Origin: UBA4582 sp013204195
GTDB lineage: Bacteria; Pseudomonadota; Gammaproteobacteria; Pseudomonadales; Azotimanducaceae
Direction of reading: 5' to 3'
Assembly: GCA_963925735.1 (NCBI GenBank)
Contig: CAWUUH010000030.1
Span: 48,452 to 112,451, forward strand
Length of the DNA: 64,000 nucleotides
Shown: one piece after another, positions 42,704 to 52,346 of the stretch
How the letters are laid out: each line of letters begins with the position of its first letter
How positions within the stretch are numbered: position 1 is the first letter of the stretch
Notes under the pieces: generated by a model
Seen by the model: the letters and a program-made list of their open reading frames with translations, nothing else
Told to the model about the DNA's origin: nothing
The model's database searches: none
Translations under genes and position numbers: made by a program

Positions 42704-43933
42704 ATGAACAATCATCTCGCCCCCTACGACATAGACATCGATGCAATTGATGTTAGCCAACCAGAGTATTTCCAAAACGACACCATTGGTCTTTACTTTG
42801 AACGTCTACGCCAAGAGCGCCCCGTGCACTATTGCGCAGAAAGTCGATTTGGTCCTTACTGGTCAATCACTAAATTCGACGACATCATGGCTATCGAAAA
42901 AGACCATGCAAGTTTTTCTTCTGACGCATATCTAGGCGGCATTCAACTCACTGATTTTCCAAAAGGTATGGAGCGAGCCAACTTTATTAACATGGATCCA
43001 CCGGAGCATGATGCACAACGTAAGATTGTCAGCCCCATCGTTGCGCCCTCGAACCTCACTAATATGGAAGGAACCATTCGTGAGCATGTCATCGAAATAT
43101 TGGAGCAACTACCTCACGGTGAAGTCATTGACTGGGTAGACAAAGTGTCGATCGAATTGACCACCCGTATGTTAGCCACACTGTTTGATTTTCCCTTCGA
43201 ACAAAGACGTAAACTAACTTACTGGTCTGAAGTAGCCTCTGCAGATCTAAGAACCAGCGGCGAAATCAACACCGAAGCAAAAAGAATCGAGGCCCTTGGC
43301 GAATGCCTTAGGACCTTCAAAAAATTGTTGATCGAGCGCGCCAACCAGCCACCGAAGGGTGATCTAGTCTCTATGTTAGCTCACTCGCCAATGGTCAACA
43401 TGGACGATCAACAACTCCTAAGCACCCTGATCTTACTCATTATTGGTGGTAACGACACGACACGAAACTCGATATCGGGCGGGCTACTCGCGCTTATGCA
43501 AAACCCGAATGAGCTAGCAAAACTCAGGGCAGATCCGAGCCTTGTAAAGTCTCTAGTGCCTGAAATTATTCGCTGGCAAACACCCCTGACCCACATGCGT
43601 AGAACAACAACTCGTGAAGTGCAGATCAGGGGAGTGACAATTCCTGCCGGGGCGAAAGTCGCTATGTGGTATCTGTCGGGGAATCGAGACGAGCAAGTCA
43701 TAGAAGATGCAGATCAATTTATTGTCGATCGTAAGAACCCACGACACCATTTGTCCTTTGGCTTCGGCATTCATCGCTGTGTCGGCAATCGCCTCGCAGA
43801 AATGCAGATCCGAATCTTGTGGGAGGAAATTCTTGCTCGAGGTTTGACCTTCGAACTAATGGGCGAACCGAAACGCACCTACTCTCATGTGGTTCATGGC
43901 TTTGCCACAATGCCGGTAAAATTAGGCCGATAA
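42704..43933 (+). CDS. Cytochrome P450, CYP153-type (second copy)
   Basis: 409 residues from ATG 42704, with AAGAGAT upstream; the frame extends to 42635 without homologous sequence. Heme C359 in FGFGIHRCVGN, I-helix GGNDTTRNS (248-256), EIIR (287-290). Same family signature as the first copy, but shorter N-terminus. Likely terminal hydroxylation of alkyl chains or fatty acids; redox partners are not nearby. Codon use seems slightly more AT-rich than that of neighbours (impression, not calculated). Confidence 0.9.
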   Translation: MNNHLAPYDIDIDAIDVSQPEYFQNDTIGLYFERLRQERPVHYCAESRFGPYWSITKFDDIMAIEKDHASFSSDAYLGGIQLTDFPKGMERANFINMDPPEHDAQRKIVSPIVAPSNLTNMEGTIREHVIEILEQLPHGEVIDWVDKVSIELTTRMLATLFDFPFEQRRKLTYWSEVASADLRTSGEINTEAKRIEALGECLRTFKKLLIERANQPPKGDLVSMLAHSPMVNMDDQQLLSTLILLIIGGNDTTRNSISGGLLALMQNPNELAKLRADPSLVKSLVPEIIRWQTPLTHMRRTTTREVQIRGVTIPAGAKVAMWYLSGNRDEQVIEDADQFIVDRKNPRHHLSFGFGIHRCVGNRLAEMQIRILWEEILARGLTFELMGEPKRTYSHVVHGFATMPVKLGR

Positions 43934-44117
43934 CCCCGCCGTACTGGCCGCTATAGATCCAGCCAAAAGCCGTGACACACACCCTGGATCGACCTAACAC
44001 TAAGGGGAAGGAGGAACCGTACATATTCCCTTTCGCTTGTCCCAATAGCCCCCTGTGCCTATGACGCCCTATTCGGAGTCGATATAACCCGCTTAATATT
44101 TTTTGCGCCGCAGCCAC

Positions 44118-45503
44118 TTAGGCATGAATGTCCTTCCCGCTCGTTTCAGTGAGCATATAGACTGAACCGATAGTTACCAAAGCCGCGATGGCAATGTAGA
44201 CAGAGACATACACAATGCCAAATTCTTTCCATAGCAAGACGGCAATAGTCGGGGCGAAGGCACCGCCCAATATCGCGCCAATCTGATAGCCGAGTGAAGC
44301 ACCTGAGTAACGCACCTGGGTGGAGAACAACTCAGTATAGAAAGCAGCTTGCGGACCATATTGCATCGCCATAAAACTTAAACCGCCGGAGATGGCGATA
44401 ACAATCAGGAAAAAGTTACCCGTATCAATCAGCGGAAATAGCGCGAAAGCCCAAATCCCCAGCAAGGCAGCGCCGGCGAGATACACACCGCGACGACCAT
44501 GGCGATCGGAATAAGACGCGGCTTGAAATTGCACAGCAAGCTGAACCACACTGGCGATAAGTACCGCCGATAACATCGTACTGCGCGGTAGTCCCAGGCC
44601 AGATTCATTGGTGCCATAAGCGACGACAAATGCAATCAAAATGTAGAAAGTCACCTGAATCGAAATAAATGCACCCGCTGCCAACGCGATGCGCTTTGGA
44701 TAAATACGCAAGGCTTCCAAGACAGGAGACCGGTCCAAATTCACTTCACTGGGATCGACAACCTCGCTGACGGCTTTAACCGATCCTTCAGCTTGTTTGC
44801 GTAACTTGATTGCTTCCAGCTCTTTAAATGCAGGCGTCTCTTCCAGATGCAATTGCACATACATACTGATCCCAATCAGAATTACACTTGCGAGAAATGG
44901 TAGGCGCCAGCCCCAGGATAAGAATGCATCGTCGGACATTGTGGCGCCGATAGCTAAAAACGCGAGATTCGCGAGAATCACTCCCATAGGCGCACCAGCC
45001 TGCGCAAACGCGCCGTAATAGCCGCGCCGATTCGAAGGCGCGCTTTCTGTAACAAGGAGCATTGCGCCACCCCACTGGCCACCAATAGCGAGACCCTGAA
45101 CAAACCGGAGTAAAATGAGTAATAGCGGCGCAAATATACCGATCGTCTCATAAGTGGGTAACAAGCCGATCAAGGTGGTACCGCCCCCCATGATCAATAG
45201 TGCAACGACCAGGGTCCGTTTGCGTCCCACGCGATCGCCATAGTGCCCAAAGATAATGCCACCCAGGGGGCGAGCGATAAATCCCACCGCAAAGGTACTG
45301 AAGGAGGCTATCAACGCCACTGTCGCCGGCATGTCTGCTGGAAAAAAAGCTGTGGGAAAAATCAGGGCAGCTGCGGTACCGTAAATAAAGAAGTCATACC
45401 ATTCGATGCTGGTCCCCGCGAGCGCGGTGCCGGCGACTTTCCGCATATTTTTTTCGTTATGCTCGTCGGGTGATTCCGCTGGCAAAGCTGCATTATCATT
45501 CAT
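44118..45503 (-). CDS. MFS transporter, MHS-type metabolite symporter
   Basis: 461 residues, about twelve membrane segments. SIEWYDFFIYGTAAALIFP and RPLGGIIFGHYGDRVGRKRTL are typical of the MHS group (ShiA/ProP/KgtP-like). A long charged loop (about 215-255) separates halves. Proton symport of an organic acid or osmolyte is likely; the substrate is unknown. Convergent to CYP153 no. 2. Confidence 0.88.
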   Translation of the reverse strand: MNDNAALPAESPDEHNEKNMRKVAGTALAGTSIEWYDFFIYGTAAALIFPTAFFPADMPATVALIASFSTFAVGFIARPLGGIIFGHYGDRVGRKRTLVVALLIMGGGTTLIGLLPTYETIGIFAPLLLILLRFVQGLAIGGQWGGAMLLVTESAPSNRRGYYGAFAQAGAPMGVILANLAFLAIGATMSDDAFLSWGWRLPFLASVILIGISMYVQLHLEETPAFKELEAIKLRKQAEGSVKAVSEVVDPSEVNLDRSPVLEALRIYPKRIALAAGAFISIQVTFYILIAFVVAYGTNESGLGLPRSTMLSAVLIASVVQLAVQFQAASYSDRHGRRGVYLAGAALLGIWAFALFPLIDTGNFFLIVIAISGGLSFMAMQYGPQAAFYTELFSTQVRYSGASLGYQIGAILGGAFAPTIAVLLWKEFGIVYVSVYIAIAALVTIGSVYMLTETSGKDIHA

Positions 45504-45638
45504 AAGAAGACCTGATCATTGTTATTTTTTAATCAAAGGCTAGGTTGCCACAGGTTACGTCTTGAGACAATGAAGGAACACTATAGGCAAAAATAGGCTA
45601 TCTACTAGAAAATTGTTAGATCGCTGGGCCTTGCCTAG

Positions 45639-46814
45639 TTAAGCCACCACACCCTTCGCCTTATAATTTTGAATATCTGCTGCGGTAAGCTTCAGCCTCG
45701 CGAGTACGGCGTCCGTATGCTCGCCGTGGGTCGGGCTGGGGCCACCGGGGGTCAACACCTCACCACCGAACCGAGGGGCGGCTTTCATCATGCGCATGGC
45801 ACCCATCGAGGGATGATCAAAGGTCGCCAAGGATTCGTTGGCCACCAGTTGCTCCTGACTCAACACCTCATCGAGACTCAGACACTTCGCGCAGGGCACA
45901 TCGTGAGCCTGAAGTTTTTGTAAAGCCTCATCTGTTGTTAAGGTTGAAAAGGCCCGACTAACCAAGGCAATATAATCATCACGGTTAGCTGCTATGGCCT
46001 CCGTAGACTTAAATCGGGGGTCCTCAATCAGTGCCGCCAGGCCAATAGCTTTGAGCATACCGTTTCGTTGCTTTTCAACGCCGGCGGAAAACGTCAGACC
46101 ACCATCGGCGGTTAATGTGAGTTCATAGATCAGATCAGACAGGAGTGGCTGTGGATCGATGTCGTCATCCAACAAGGTATGATTCATAAACGCATCAGGG
46201 AATAAAAAGAACAACCCCGAATCCAACATCGACAGGTCGATATGCTGACCGTCACCGGTTTTCTCGCGCAAATACAAGGCACTGGTCACTGCTTGGCAGG
46301 CGGTATAGGCGGTGATCTTGTCACAGACCAAATTACGAATAAAAACCGGCGTGCCAAGCCCCTGGGCCGCAGTCATGCCAGCATGGGCCTGAATAATAGG
46401 GTCGTAGGCAGGCGCACTGCCTAAGGGTCCTTGATGGCCGAATCCAGAGATCGCCATATAGATCAACCGTGGATTAATGGCGCGCAGTTGTTCGCTGCCC
46501 AGATTCAGTTTGTCCATCACGCCGGGACGAAAGTTATGAATCACAATATCTACATCAGGTATCAAGCGACGAATCAACGCTTGGCCAGCGGTATCCTTCA
46601 AGTTAACCCTGATAGATTCTTTACCGCGATTGCAGTTCGCGAACAACGCCGACATACCAGCCTTGCTGGCGCCGATATAGCGCATCGGGTCACCCATCTC
46701 AATGGGCTCGACCTTGATCACGGAAGCCCCCTGCTCTGCCATCATCATGGCGGCGAAGGACGCGGTGATCATGGTGGAAAATTCCAATACTGTCACGCCA
46801 GCTAATGGTTTCAT
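45639..46814 (-). CDS. CaiB/BaiF family CoA-transferase
   Basis: 391 residues, typical length. GVTVLEFSTMITASFAAMMMAEQGASVIKVEP and NCNRGKESIRVNLKD at the N-terminus, LVCDKITAYTACQAVTSALYLREKTGDGQHIDLSML with the region of the catalytic Asp. Transfers CoA between carboxylic acids by a glutamyl/aspartyl-CoA intermediate. Preceded by the MHS transporter gene and followed by an acyl-CoA dehydrogenase, suggesting uptake-activation-oxidation of an acid (inference). Confidence 0.9.
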   Translation of the reverse strand: MKPLAGVTVLEFSTMITASFAAMMMAEQGASVIKVEPIEMGDPMRYIGASKAGMSALFANCNRGKESIRVNLKDTAGQALIRRLIPDVDIVIHNFRPGVMDKLNLGSEQLRAINPRLIYMAISGFGHQGPLGSAPAYDPIIQAHAGMTAAQGLGTPVFIRNLVCDKITAYTACQAVTSALYLREKTGDGQHIDLSMLDSGLFFLFPDAFMNHTLLDDDIDPQPLLSDLIYELTLTADGGLTFSAGVEKQRNGMLKAIGLAALIEDPRFKSTEAIAANRDDYIALVSRAFSTLTTDEALQKLQAHDVPCAKCLSLDEVLSQEQLVANESLATFDHPSMGAMRMMKAAPRFGGEVLTPGGPSPTHGEHTDAVLARLKLTAADIQNYKAKGVVA

Positions 46815-46966
46815 AAAGGGGATCGCTTTCTTAGTCGTACGTTAATACCGTCTTGCAATGGCTGGTAATCAGCAAGTCCAATAACGAGCAAAAGGTGAAC
46901 CTCGCGGCCAGCCTCTTACTCGCGCCATCGCCATAAGGACAGGTGAGAGTCGACTATTTCTCTAGC

Positions 46967-48313
46967 CTACTTTTCTAGATAATCAGCAATCACCTGCTCA
47001 AATTTATCCTGAGCCTTCGCCACTAGCTTAGGAATATGGTAAGTGGGAAACAGGTCATCGCAAGCTTCATAATCTCGCAACATCAGTTTCGCCAGGTTCG
47101 CCGCATGAGATTCTGAAGACCCATCCATGATCCCCATATAAGGCGCAGACATCCACATGTCACCAAGGGGCGTTTCATTCGACATACCCAGCGCACCATG
47201 CAAGTGAATGGCACGATAAACGATATCGTGATTCACTTTCGCTGCTGAAATTTTGATCGCTGCTATTTCTTTACGAATTTCTCGAGTGTACTTACCGGTC
47301 TTGTCAATCAGCCACGCCGTATAGAGCACATGTAAGCGAAATTGCTTCAGCTGGATAAAAGATTCAGCAAGATCCGCCTGCACCATTTGCTTGTCGGCCA
47401 GGCGCTCGCCCTTGGTTCGACGACTCAGGGCCCGCTCGCAAGCCATATCCAGAGCATACTGACAGACACCCACGGCGCGCATCGCATGGTGCACTCGGCC
47501 GCCACTCAAACGAGTTTGGGAGCCCACAAAGCCGCCACCCTCTTCACCCAACAATGCATCGATAGGCAGGCGAACGTTGTCATATTTAATATAGGCGTGG
47601 CCACCCAGACGACGCTTGCTGTCATCGTATTTCATTTCAATGGGCGTACCGAACCCGTGAACGTCTCTGACGATCTCGACACCAGGCATGTTCCTGTCCA
47701 CCAGAAACATGGAGGCGCGCTCCAGCAAAGGCTTGTCTGGCGCCGTGATCGCCATCACAATCAAAAAGTCTGCGCCTGCACCATTCGAGGTATACCATTT
47801 CTCGCCGGTCAACACCCATTCGTCACCATCGCGCACAGCCATGCATTTGAATTCACCGGGTTCACCGGCGTGGGGTTCCGTCATGGAAAATGCAGAGCGC
47901 TTTTCACCCGCCAGCAAAGGTTCAAGATACTTCTTTTTCTGCGCCTCAGTACCATTGTGAGCGATCAATTCCATGTTGCCGGTATCTGGTGCCTGACAAC
48001 CGAAGACCGTTGGCCCCATGCGCGTTCGACCCAGAATTTCGTTCAGCAGGCATAGCTTTACCTGGCCAAGCCCCGGCCCACCTAGATCCTCACCTAAGTG
48101 AAAGCCCCACAGGCCCTGTGCTTTAACTTGTGCTTGCAAGTTCTTGATATAGGCACGAACGGCCTTCATGCTGTCTTCGTCCAGCGGATTACCCTGCTTA
48201 TCCTCACCTACACGCATAAAATGATCGAGTGGCTCTACCTCTTCGCTGACGAACTTTTTTACCCAGTCAATTTGTACCTGAAATTCCGGATCTACATCAA
48301 AATCGATGGCCAT
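46967..48313 (-). CDS. Acyl-CoA dehydrogenase, ACAD11-like
   Basis: 448 residues from ATG 48313 (GGAGAG upstream). AFSMTEPHAGEPGEFKCMAVRDGDEWVLTGEKWYTSNGA, the LHLHGALGMSNETPLGDMW block and IMDGSSESH near the end. DGSSESH replaces the usual catalytic Glu motif of medium-chain enzymes by an Asp-containing one, as in ACAD10/11-type members. FAD-dependent; electrons go to ETF. Probably in a unit with the CoA-transferase (152-bp gap). Confidence 0.9.
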   Translation of the reverse strand: MAIDFDVDPEFQVQIDWVKKFVSEEVEPLDHFMRVGEDKQGNPLDEDSMKAVRAYIKNLQAQVKAQGLWGFHLGEDLGGPGLGQVKLCLLNEILGRTRMGPTVFGCQAPDTGNMELIAHNGTEAQKKKYLEPLLAGEKRSAFSMTEPHAGEPGEFKCMAVRDGDEWVLTGEKWYTSNGAGADFLIVMAITAPDKPLLERASMFLVDRNMPGVEIVRDVHGFGTPIEMKYDDSKRRLGGHAYIKYDNVRLPIDALLGEEGGGFVGSQTRLSGGRVHHAMRAVGVCQYALDMACERALSRRTKGERLADKQMVQADLAESFIQLKQFRLHVLYTAWLIDKTGKYTREIRKEIAAIKISAAKVNHDIVYRAIHLHGALGMSNETPLGDMWMSAPYMGIMDGSSESHAANLAKLMLRDYEACDDLFPTYHIPKLVAKAQDKFEQVIADYLEK

Positions 48314-48340
48314 TGTTGTGCTCTCCATGTGCTAGTCAGG

Positions 48341-48379
48341 GTTGCTATTAAAAGTTGCTATTAAAAGTTGCTATCAAAA
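48341..48379. repeat. 13-bp tandem repeat, three copies
   Basis: GTTGCTATTAAAA twice and GTTGCTATCAAAA in the 5' leader region of the acyl-CoA dehydrogenase; more degenerate copies seem to follow to about 48410. Confidence 0.9.
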
Positions 48380-48499
48380 GGCGGCTGTCTAAAGGCTGTT
48401 ATCTAACGGTTGAAGTCAATTCTTACCACAGCTACTTGAGGATACTGTAACACTGAAAACAGCATACTGGCCAATCTCACGAGCAGCCGATCTAGCACG

Positions 48500-48787
48500 C
48501 TAATCCAGGACATGGTGAAAGCCTATTTTCACCTTATTCATTGCCCACGCAGTCAGGTTCTTGCTGATCGCTTTCGAGTAATCTTGCTGAAAATGCAGAT
48601 CAATAGCCTCCCGATCGCGCCATTCTTCATAAAAGAACAGGCAGTGTTCAATCTCTGGTGAAATCAAAAACCGATGGCTGATGCACCCAGGTTCGAGCCT
48701 GGAAGCCTCAACATGGGCCCGAGTTTGCTCCAACGCCTCTTGCCAGTGCTCGGGGGTTATCACGACCTCTGAGGTAATAATAATCAT
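48500..48787 (-). CDS. Antibiotic-biosynthesis-type monooxygenase (ABM) protein
   Basis: 95 residues. EVVITPEHWQEALEQTRAHVEASRLEPGCISHRFL and CLFFYEEWRDREAIDLHFQ match the dimeric ferredoxin-like ABM/YgiN fold. Members oxygenate quinols or act without cofactor. Reads away from liuR; the ACGT-rich operator lies in the shared gap, so it may be under LiuR too. Confidence 0.85.
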   Translation of the reverse strand: MIIITSEVVITPEHWQEALEQTRAHVEASRLEPGCISHRFLISPEIEHCLFFYEEWRDREAIDLHFQQDYSKAISKNLTAWAMNKVKIGFHHVLD

Positions 48788-48992
48788 ATCAATGCTCGCC
48801 TTATTATTGAGTCAGCAAAATATCTATTGGGTCAAAATAATAGCAACGGCGCTACCGCTAAACTACTCAAAACACCGTTGTTCAGCAGCGTAACAGAATC
48901 TCAGAGGATTCGCCGCGACTGGTACCCCCAGCCTCAAACCCACAGCAGAGTCTGCCGAACTAATGTTGAATCTAACGCTGAAGTCGACCTAA

Positions 48993-49017
48993 ACGTTGAC
49001 GTTGACGTTAACGTCAA
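48993..49017. promoter_or_regulatory. LiuR operator candidate with four ACGT cores
   Basis: ACGT occurs at 48993, 48999, 49005 and 49011, each 6 bp apart. TTGACGTT/AACGTCAA (49002-49017) is a perfect 16-bp palindrome, upstream of liuR. MerR-type LiuR sites in proteobacteria have ACGT-containing inverted repeats (from memory), so autoregulation and induction of the liu genes is likely. Confidence 0.65.
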
Positions 49018-49062
49018 GCTTTTGTAAAGTCCCATCACTTGATGTTTTGGCACCCTAACTTC

Positions 49063-49458
49063 ATGCCCCACAAAACCCACACCATATCGGAACTCGCTCG
49101 AGCCTTCGATATCACGACCCGCACGATCCGCTTCTACGAAGAAAAAGGCCTGCTTAACCCACAACGCGTGGGCCAGCAACGTCGCTACACCGATGCTGAC
49201 CGAGTCCGCCTGACCTTAATCCAACGGGGCAAGCGAATCGGCATGTCACTGCAGGAGTCGCAGGCCATCATTGAGATGTACGACCCGGCACAAGGTAACG
49301 TCGAACAATTGGAGCGATTGCTTGATAACGTCAGCGAGCGAAAGCAGCAACTACACGCCCAGATGCAGGACTTAAAACAGATGCTGACAGAACTCGATGA
49401 TGTCGAGAAACGCTGTCAGCAGGCCCTCAACATCGTCAACAAGAAGGAAGACAACTAG
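49063..49458 (+). CDS. liuR: MerR-family regulator of leucine/isovalerate degradation
   Basis: 131 residues from ATG 49063; the frame extends to a TTG at 49039 but MPHKTHTISELARAF is the usual start. MerR HTH ISELARAFDITTRTIRFYEEKGLLNP (about 7-32), winged part RYTDADRVRLTLIQRGKRIGMSLQE, and a coiled-coil dimer helix (about 80-125). The stop is directly followed by the liuA start. LiuR senses a leucine-breakdown metabolite and represses the operon. Confidence 0.9.
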   Translation: MPHKTHTISELARAFDITTRTIRFYEEKGLLNPQRVGQQRRYTDADRVRLTLIQRGKRIGMSLQESQAIIEMYDPAQGNVEQLERLLDNVSERKQQLHAQMQDLKQMLTELDDVEKRCQQALNIVNKKEDN

Positions 49459-50628
49459 ATGAGCACCGCCTACCCCACTTTGAATTTCGGTCTTGGTGAA
49501 GAGATCGACATGCTCCGCGACGCGGTATATCAGATGTGTGCAGTGGAACTGGCACCGCGTGCCGCACAAATCGACAAAGACAATGAGTTCCCCATGGACA
49601 TGTGGCGTAAATTTGGCGACATGGGCCTGCTGGGCGTCACTGTCGAGGAAGAATACGGCGGCAGTGGCATGGGTTATCTGGCGCACACCATCGCGGTCGA
49701 AGAGATCAGCCGCGCATCAGCGTCCGTTGGCCTGTCCTACGGCGCGCACTCCAATCTGTGCGTCAACCAAATTCGCAAGAACGGCAGTGAGGCACAAAAG
49801 CATCAATACCTGCCCAAACTCTGTAGTGGCGAACATATCGGCGCCTTGGCCATGTCTGAACCCAACGCCGGTTCAGACGTTGTGAGTATGAAATTGCGCG
49901 CCGACAAGAAGGGCGATGTGTACGTGCTCAACGGCACTAAAATGTGGATTACCAACGGTCCTGACGCGCACACCTTCGTGATCTATGCCAAGACCGATAC
50001 CAACGCGGGCCCGCGGGGCATCACCGCCTTTATCGTTGAACGGGACTTTCCTGGCTTCAGTCGCGGCATCAAACTCGACAAGCTCGGCATGCGGGGTTCA
50101 AACACCTGTGAGTTGATTTTTGAAGACTGCGAGGTTCCCGTCGAAAATGTTCTCGGCGGAGTTGGCAATGGTGTCAGGGTGCTGATGTCGGGTCTCGACT
50201 TTGAGCGTACAATTCTTTCCGGCGGACCCGTGGGCATCATGCAGGCCTGTCTGGATATCGTGGTGCCTTATCTGCACTCTCGCGAGCAATTCGGCCAACA
50301 GATCGGTGAATTTCAACTGATGCAGGGCAAGCTAGCAGATATGTATACCGAGTTGAGTGCCAGCCGCGCTTATCTGTACGCCGTCGCTGCAGCCTGTGAT
50401 CGCGGCGAACAAAGCCGCAAGGATGCCGCTGGCATCATTCTGTTTTCGGCAGAAAAGGCCACATTGATGGCCTCACAGGCGATTCAGGCGTTGGGCGGTA
50501 ACGGTTACATTAACGACTATGGTACGGGCCGACTATTACGTGACGCTAAGCTCTATGAAATTGGCGCCGGCACATCCGAGATCCGGCGCATGCTGATCGG
50601 CCGCGAACTATTTAAAGAAACTGCCTGA
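49459..50628 (+). CDS. liuA: Isovaleryl-CoA dehydrogenase
   Basis: 389 residues. The catalytic base is E249 in SGLDFERTILSGGPVGIM, the helix-G position characteristic of isovaleryl-CoA dehydrogenases rather than the C-terminal Glu of other members; YEIGAGTSEIRR ends the FAD site. Oxidises isovaleryl-CoA to 3-methylcrotonyl-CoA, electrons to ETF. Start ATG abuts the liuR stop, so it is translationally linked. Confidence 0.93.
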   Translation: MSTAYPTLNFGLGEEIDMLRDAVYQMCAVELAPRAAQIDKDNEFPMDMWRKFGDMGLLGVTVEEEYGGSGMGYLAHTIAVEEISRASASVGLSYGAHSNLCVNQIRKNGSEAQKHQYLPKLCSGEHIGALAMSEPNAGSDVVSMKLRADKKGDVYVLNGTKMWITNGPDAHTFVIYAKTDTNAGPRGITAFIVERDFPGFSRGIKLDKLGMRGSNTCELIFEDCEVPVENVLGGVGNGVRVLMSGLDFERTILSGGPVGIMQACLDIVVPYLHSREQFGQQIGEFQLMQGKLADMYTELSASRAYLYAVAAACDRGEQSRKDAAGIILFSAEKATLMASQAIQALGGNGYINDYGTGRLLRDAKLYEIGAGTSEIRRMLIGRELFKETA

Positions 50629-50640
50629 GGAATCTTCGTC

Positions 50641-52248
50641 ATGACCGCACTCGTCAGTAAGATCAATACCCGTGATGCCGCCTTTGCGGAGAACGAGGCG
50701 CATCTGCTAGCCCAGGTCGCCGACCTGCGACAGGTGGTGGCGAAAATCAAACTCGGTGGTGGTGAAAAATACCAACAACGCCACAAGGCACGGGGCAAGT
50801 TATTGCCTCGCGAGCGCCTCAATGGCCTACTGGATGATGGCTCACCGTTTCTCGAGCTATCTCAATTGGCAGCCCATGATGTCTACGATGATGAGGTACC
50901 CGCAGCAGGTATCATCACCGGCATTGGTCGCATCTGTGGCCAGGAATGTATGATTTTTATCAATGATGCCACCGTTAAGGGCGGCACCTACTATCCGCTG
51001 ACCGTGAAGAAACAAGGCCGCGCCCAAACCATCGCGCAGGAGAACCATCTGCCCTGCATTTATCTGGTCGATTCCGGCGGCGCGTTTCTACCCCTGCAGG
51101 CAGAAGTCTTTCCTGATCGCGAGCACTTCGGTCACGCCTTCTTTAACCAGGCGCGCATGTCGGCGCAAGGCATCCCTCAGATCGCTGCAGTCATGGGATC
51201 CTGCACCGCCGGTGGTGCCTACCTGCCAGCCATGGCCGATGAGTCCATTATCGTCAAAGAACAGGGCACCATTTTTCTCGCCGGCCCACCACTGGTGAAG
51301 GCCGCCACTGGCGAAGTCGTCAGCGCCGAGGATCTCGGCGGCGCTGACGTCCACTGTCGCACTTCCGGCGTTACCGACCATTATGCAAACAACGATCATC
51401 ACGCCCTGCAACTGGTACGGCAATGTATCAGCCGGCTAAATCGGGTCAAGCCCAGCCAGCTGGACATCAAGCCCAGCTGCGAACCACTGTACCCCATTGA
51501 GGATATTTACGGTGTGATCCCTAAAGACACTCGGCATCCCTATGACGTGCGTGAGGTCATCGCTCGTCTGGTAGACGGTTCCGACTTTGACGAATTCAAG
51601 GCTTTGTACGGCACCACGCTGGTAACTGGCTTCGCCCGCATTCACGGCTACCCCATCGGCATTGTCGCTAACAATGGCATTCTGTTTGGTGAGTCCGCTC
51701 AGAAAGGTGCGCACTTCGTCGAACTCTGCGCCCAACGCAAGATCCCGTTGTTGTTCCTGCAGAACATCACCGGCTTTATGGTGGGCCAACAGTATGAAGC
51801 CGGCGGCATCGCCAAACACGGCGCGAAAATGGTCCACGCAGTGGCCTGCGCGGAAGTTCCGAAACTCACAGTGTTGATCGGCGGCTCCTTCGGCGCTGGC
51901 AACTACGGCATGTGTGGCCGCGCCTATGATCCACGATTTTTGTTTATGTGGCCGAACGCCCGCATCTCGGTCATGGGTGGCGAGCAGGCCGCAGGCGTGC
52001 TGGCGACACTCAAGCGTGACCAGCTGGAAACCCGCGGTGAGCAATGGAGCCAGGACGACGAAGCCCGCTTTAAACAACCCATTCTCGACACCTATGAAGA
52101 CCAAGGTCATCCCTACTACGCCTCCGCGCGGATCTGGGACGACGGCGTCATCGATCCCGCTGACACCCGTATGGTGTTGGGCCTGGCTCTATCTGCGTGT
52201 CTGAACGCCCCCATCAAAGACACACAGTTTGGCGTGTTTAGAATGTAA
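50641..52248 (+). CDS. liuB: 3-methylcrotonyl-CoA carboxylase, carboxyltransferase (beta) subunit
   Basis: 535 residues, the usual length. LGGGEKYQQRHKARGKLLPRERL, YLVDSGGAFLPLQAEVFPD, GGSFGAGNYGMCGRAYDPRFLFMWPNARISVMGGEQAAGVL are biotin carboxyltransferase signatures of the MCC type. Transfers carboxyl from biotin to 3-methylcrotonyl-CoA. Twelve bases separate it from liuA. No gene for 3-methylglutaconyl-CoA hydratase follows. Confidence 0.94.
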   Translation: MTALVSKINTRDAAFAENEAHLLAQVADLRQVVAKIKLGGGEKYQQRHKARGKLLPRERLNGLLDDGSPFLELSQLAAHDVYDDEVPAAGIITGIGRICGQECMIFINDATVKGGTYYPLTVKKQGRAQTIAQENHLPCIYLVDSGGAFLPLQAEVFPDREHFGHAFFNQARMSAQGIPQIAAVMGSCTAGGAYLPAMADESIIVKEQGTIFLAGPPLVKAATGEVVSAEDLGGADVHCRTSGVTDHYANNDHHALQLVRQCISRLNRVKPSQLDIKPSCEPLYPIEDIYGVIPKDTRHPYDVREVIARLVDGSDFDEFKALYGTTLVTGFARIHGYPIGIVANNGILFGESAQKGAHFVELCAQRKIPLLFLQNITGFMVGQQYEAGGIAKHGAKMVHAVACAEVPKLTVLIGGSFGAGNYGMCGRAYDPRFLFMWPNARISVMGGEQAAGVLATLKRDQLETRGEQWSQDDEARFKQPILDTYEDQGHPYYASARIWDDGVIDPADTRMVLGLALSACLNAPIKDTQFGVFRM

Positions 52249-52309
52249 TGAATTTGCGATAGCCATCGCCGCCGGGACCATGAAGTGGGTCTCTGCCAAC
52301 CTAAAAATT

Positions 52310-52331
52310 GCTTTGATGTTGGCATCAAAGC
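52310..52331 (+). promoter_or_regulatory. Hairpin just upstream of the liuD ribosome site
   Basis: GCTTTGATG and CATCAAAGC, perfect 9-bp arms around TTGG, three bases before AGGAGG (52334-52339). It may set translation level or protect processed mRNA in the 98-bp liuB-liuD gap. Confidence 0.55.
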
Positions 52332-52346
52332 TCAGGAGGAAAGCCT

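Noticed and set aside
47342..48055. 237-codon plus-strand frame inside the ACAD11-like gene
   Set aside because: Antisense shadow; His/Gln-rich and no ribosome site, while the opposite protein is well conserved.
48660..48720. tRNA T-loop-like GGTTCGAG
   Set aside because: Lies inside the ABM coding sequence with no acceptor stem or anticodon arm around it.
51436..52110. 224-codon minus-strand frame within liuB
   Set aside because: Antisense shadow of a highly conserved carboxyltransferase.
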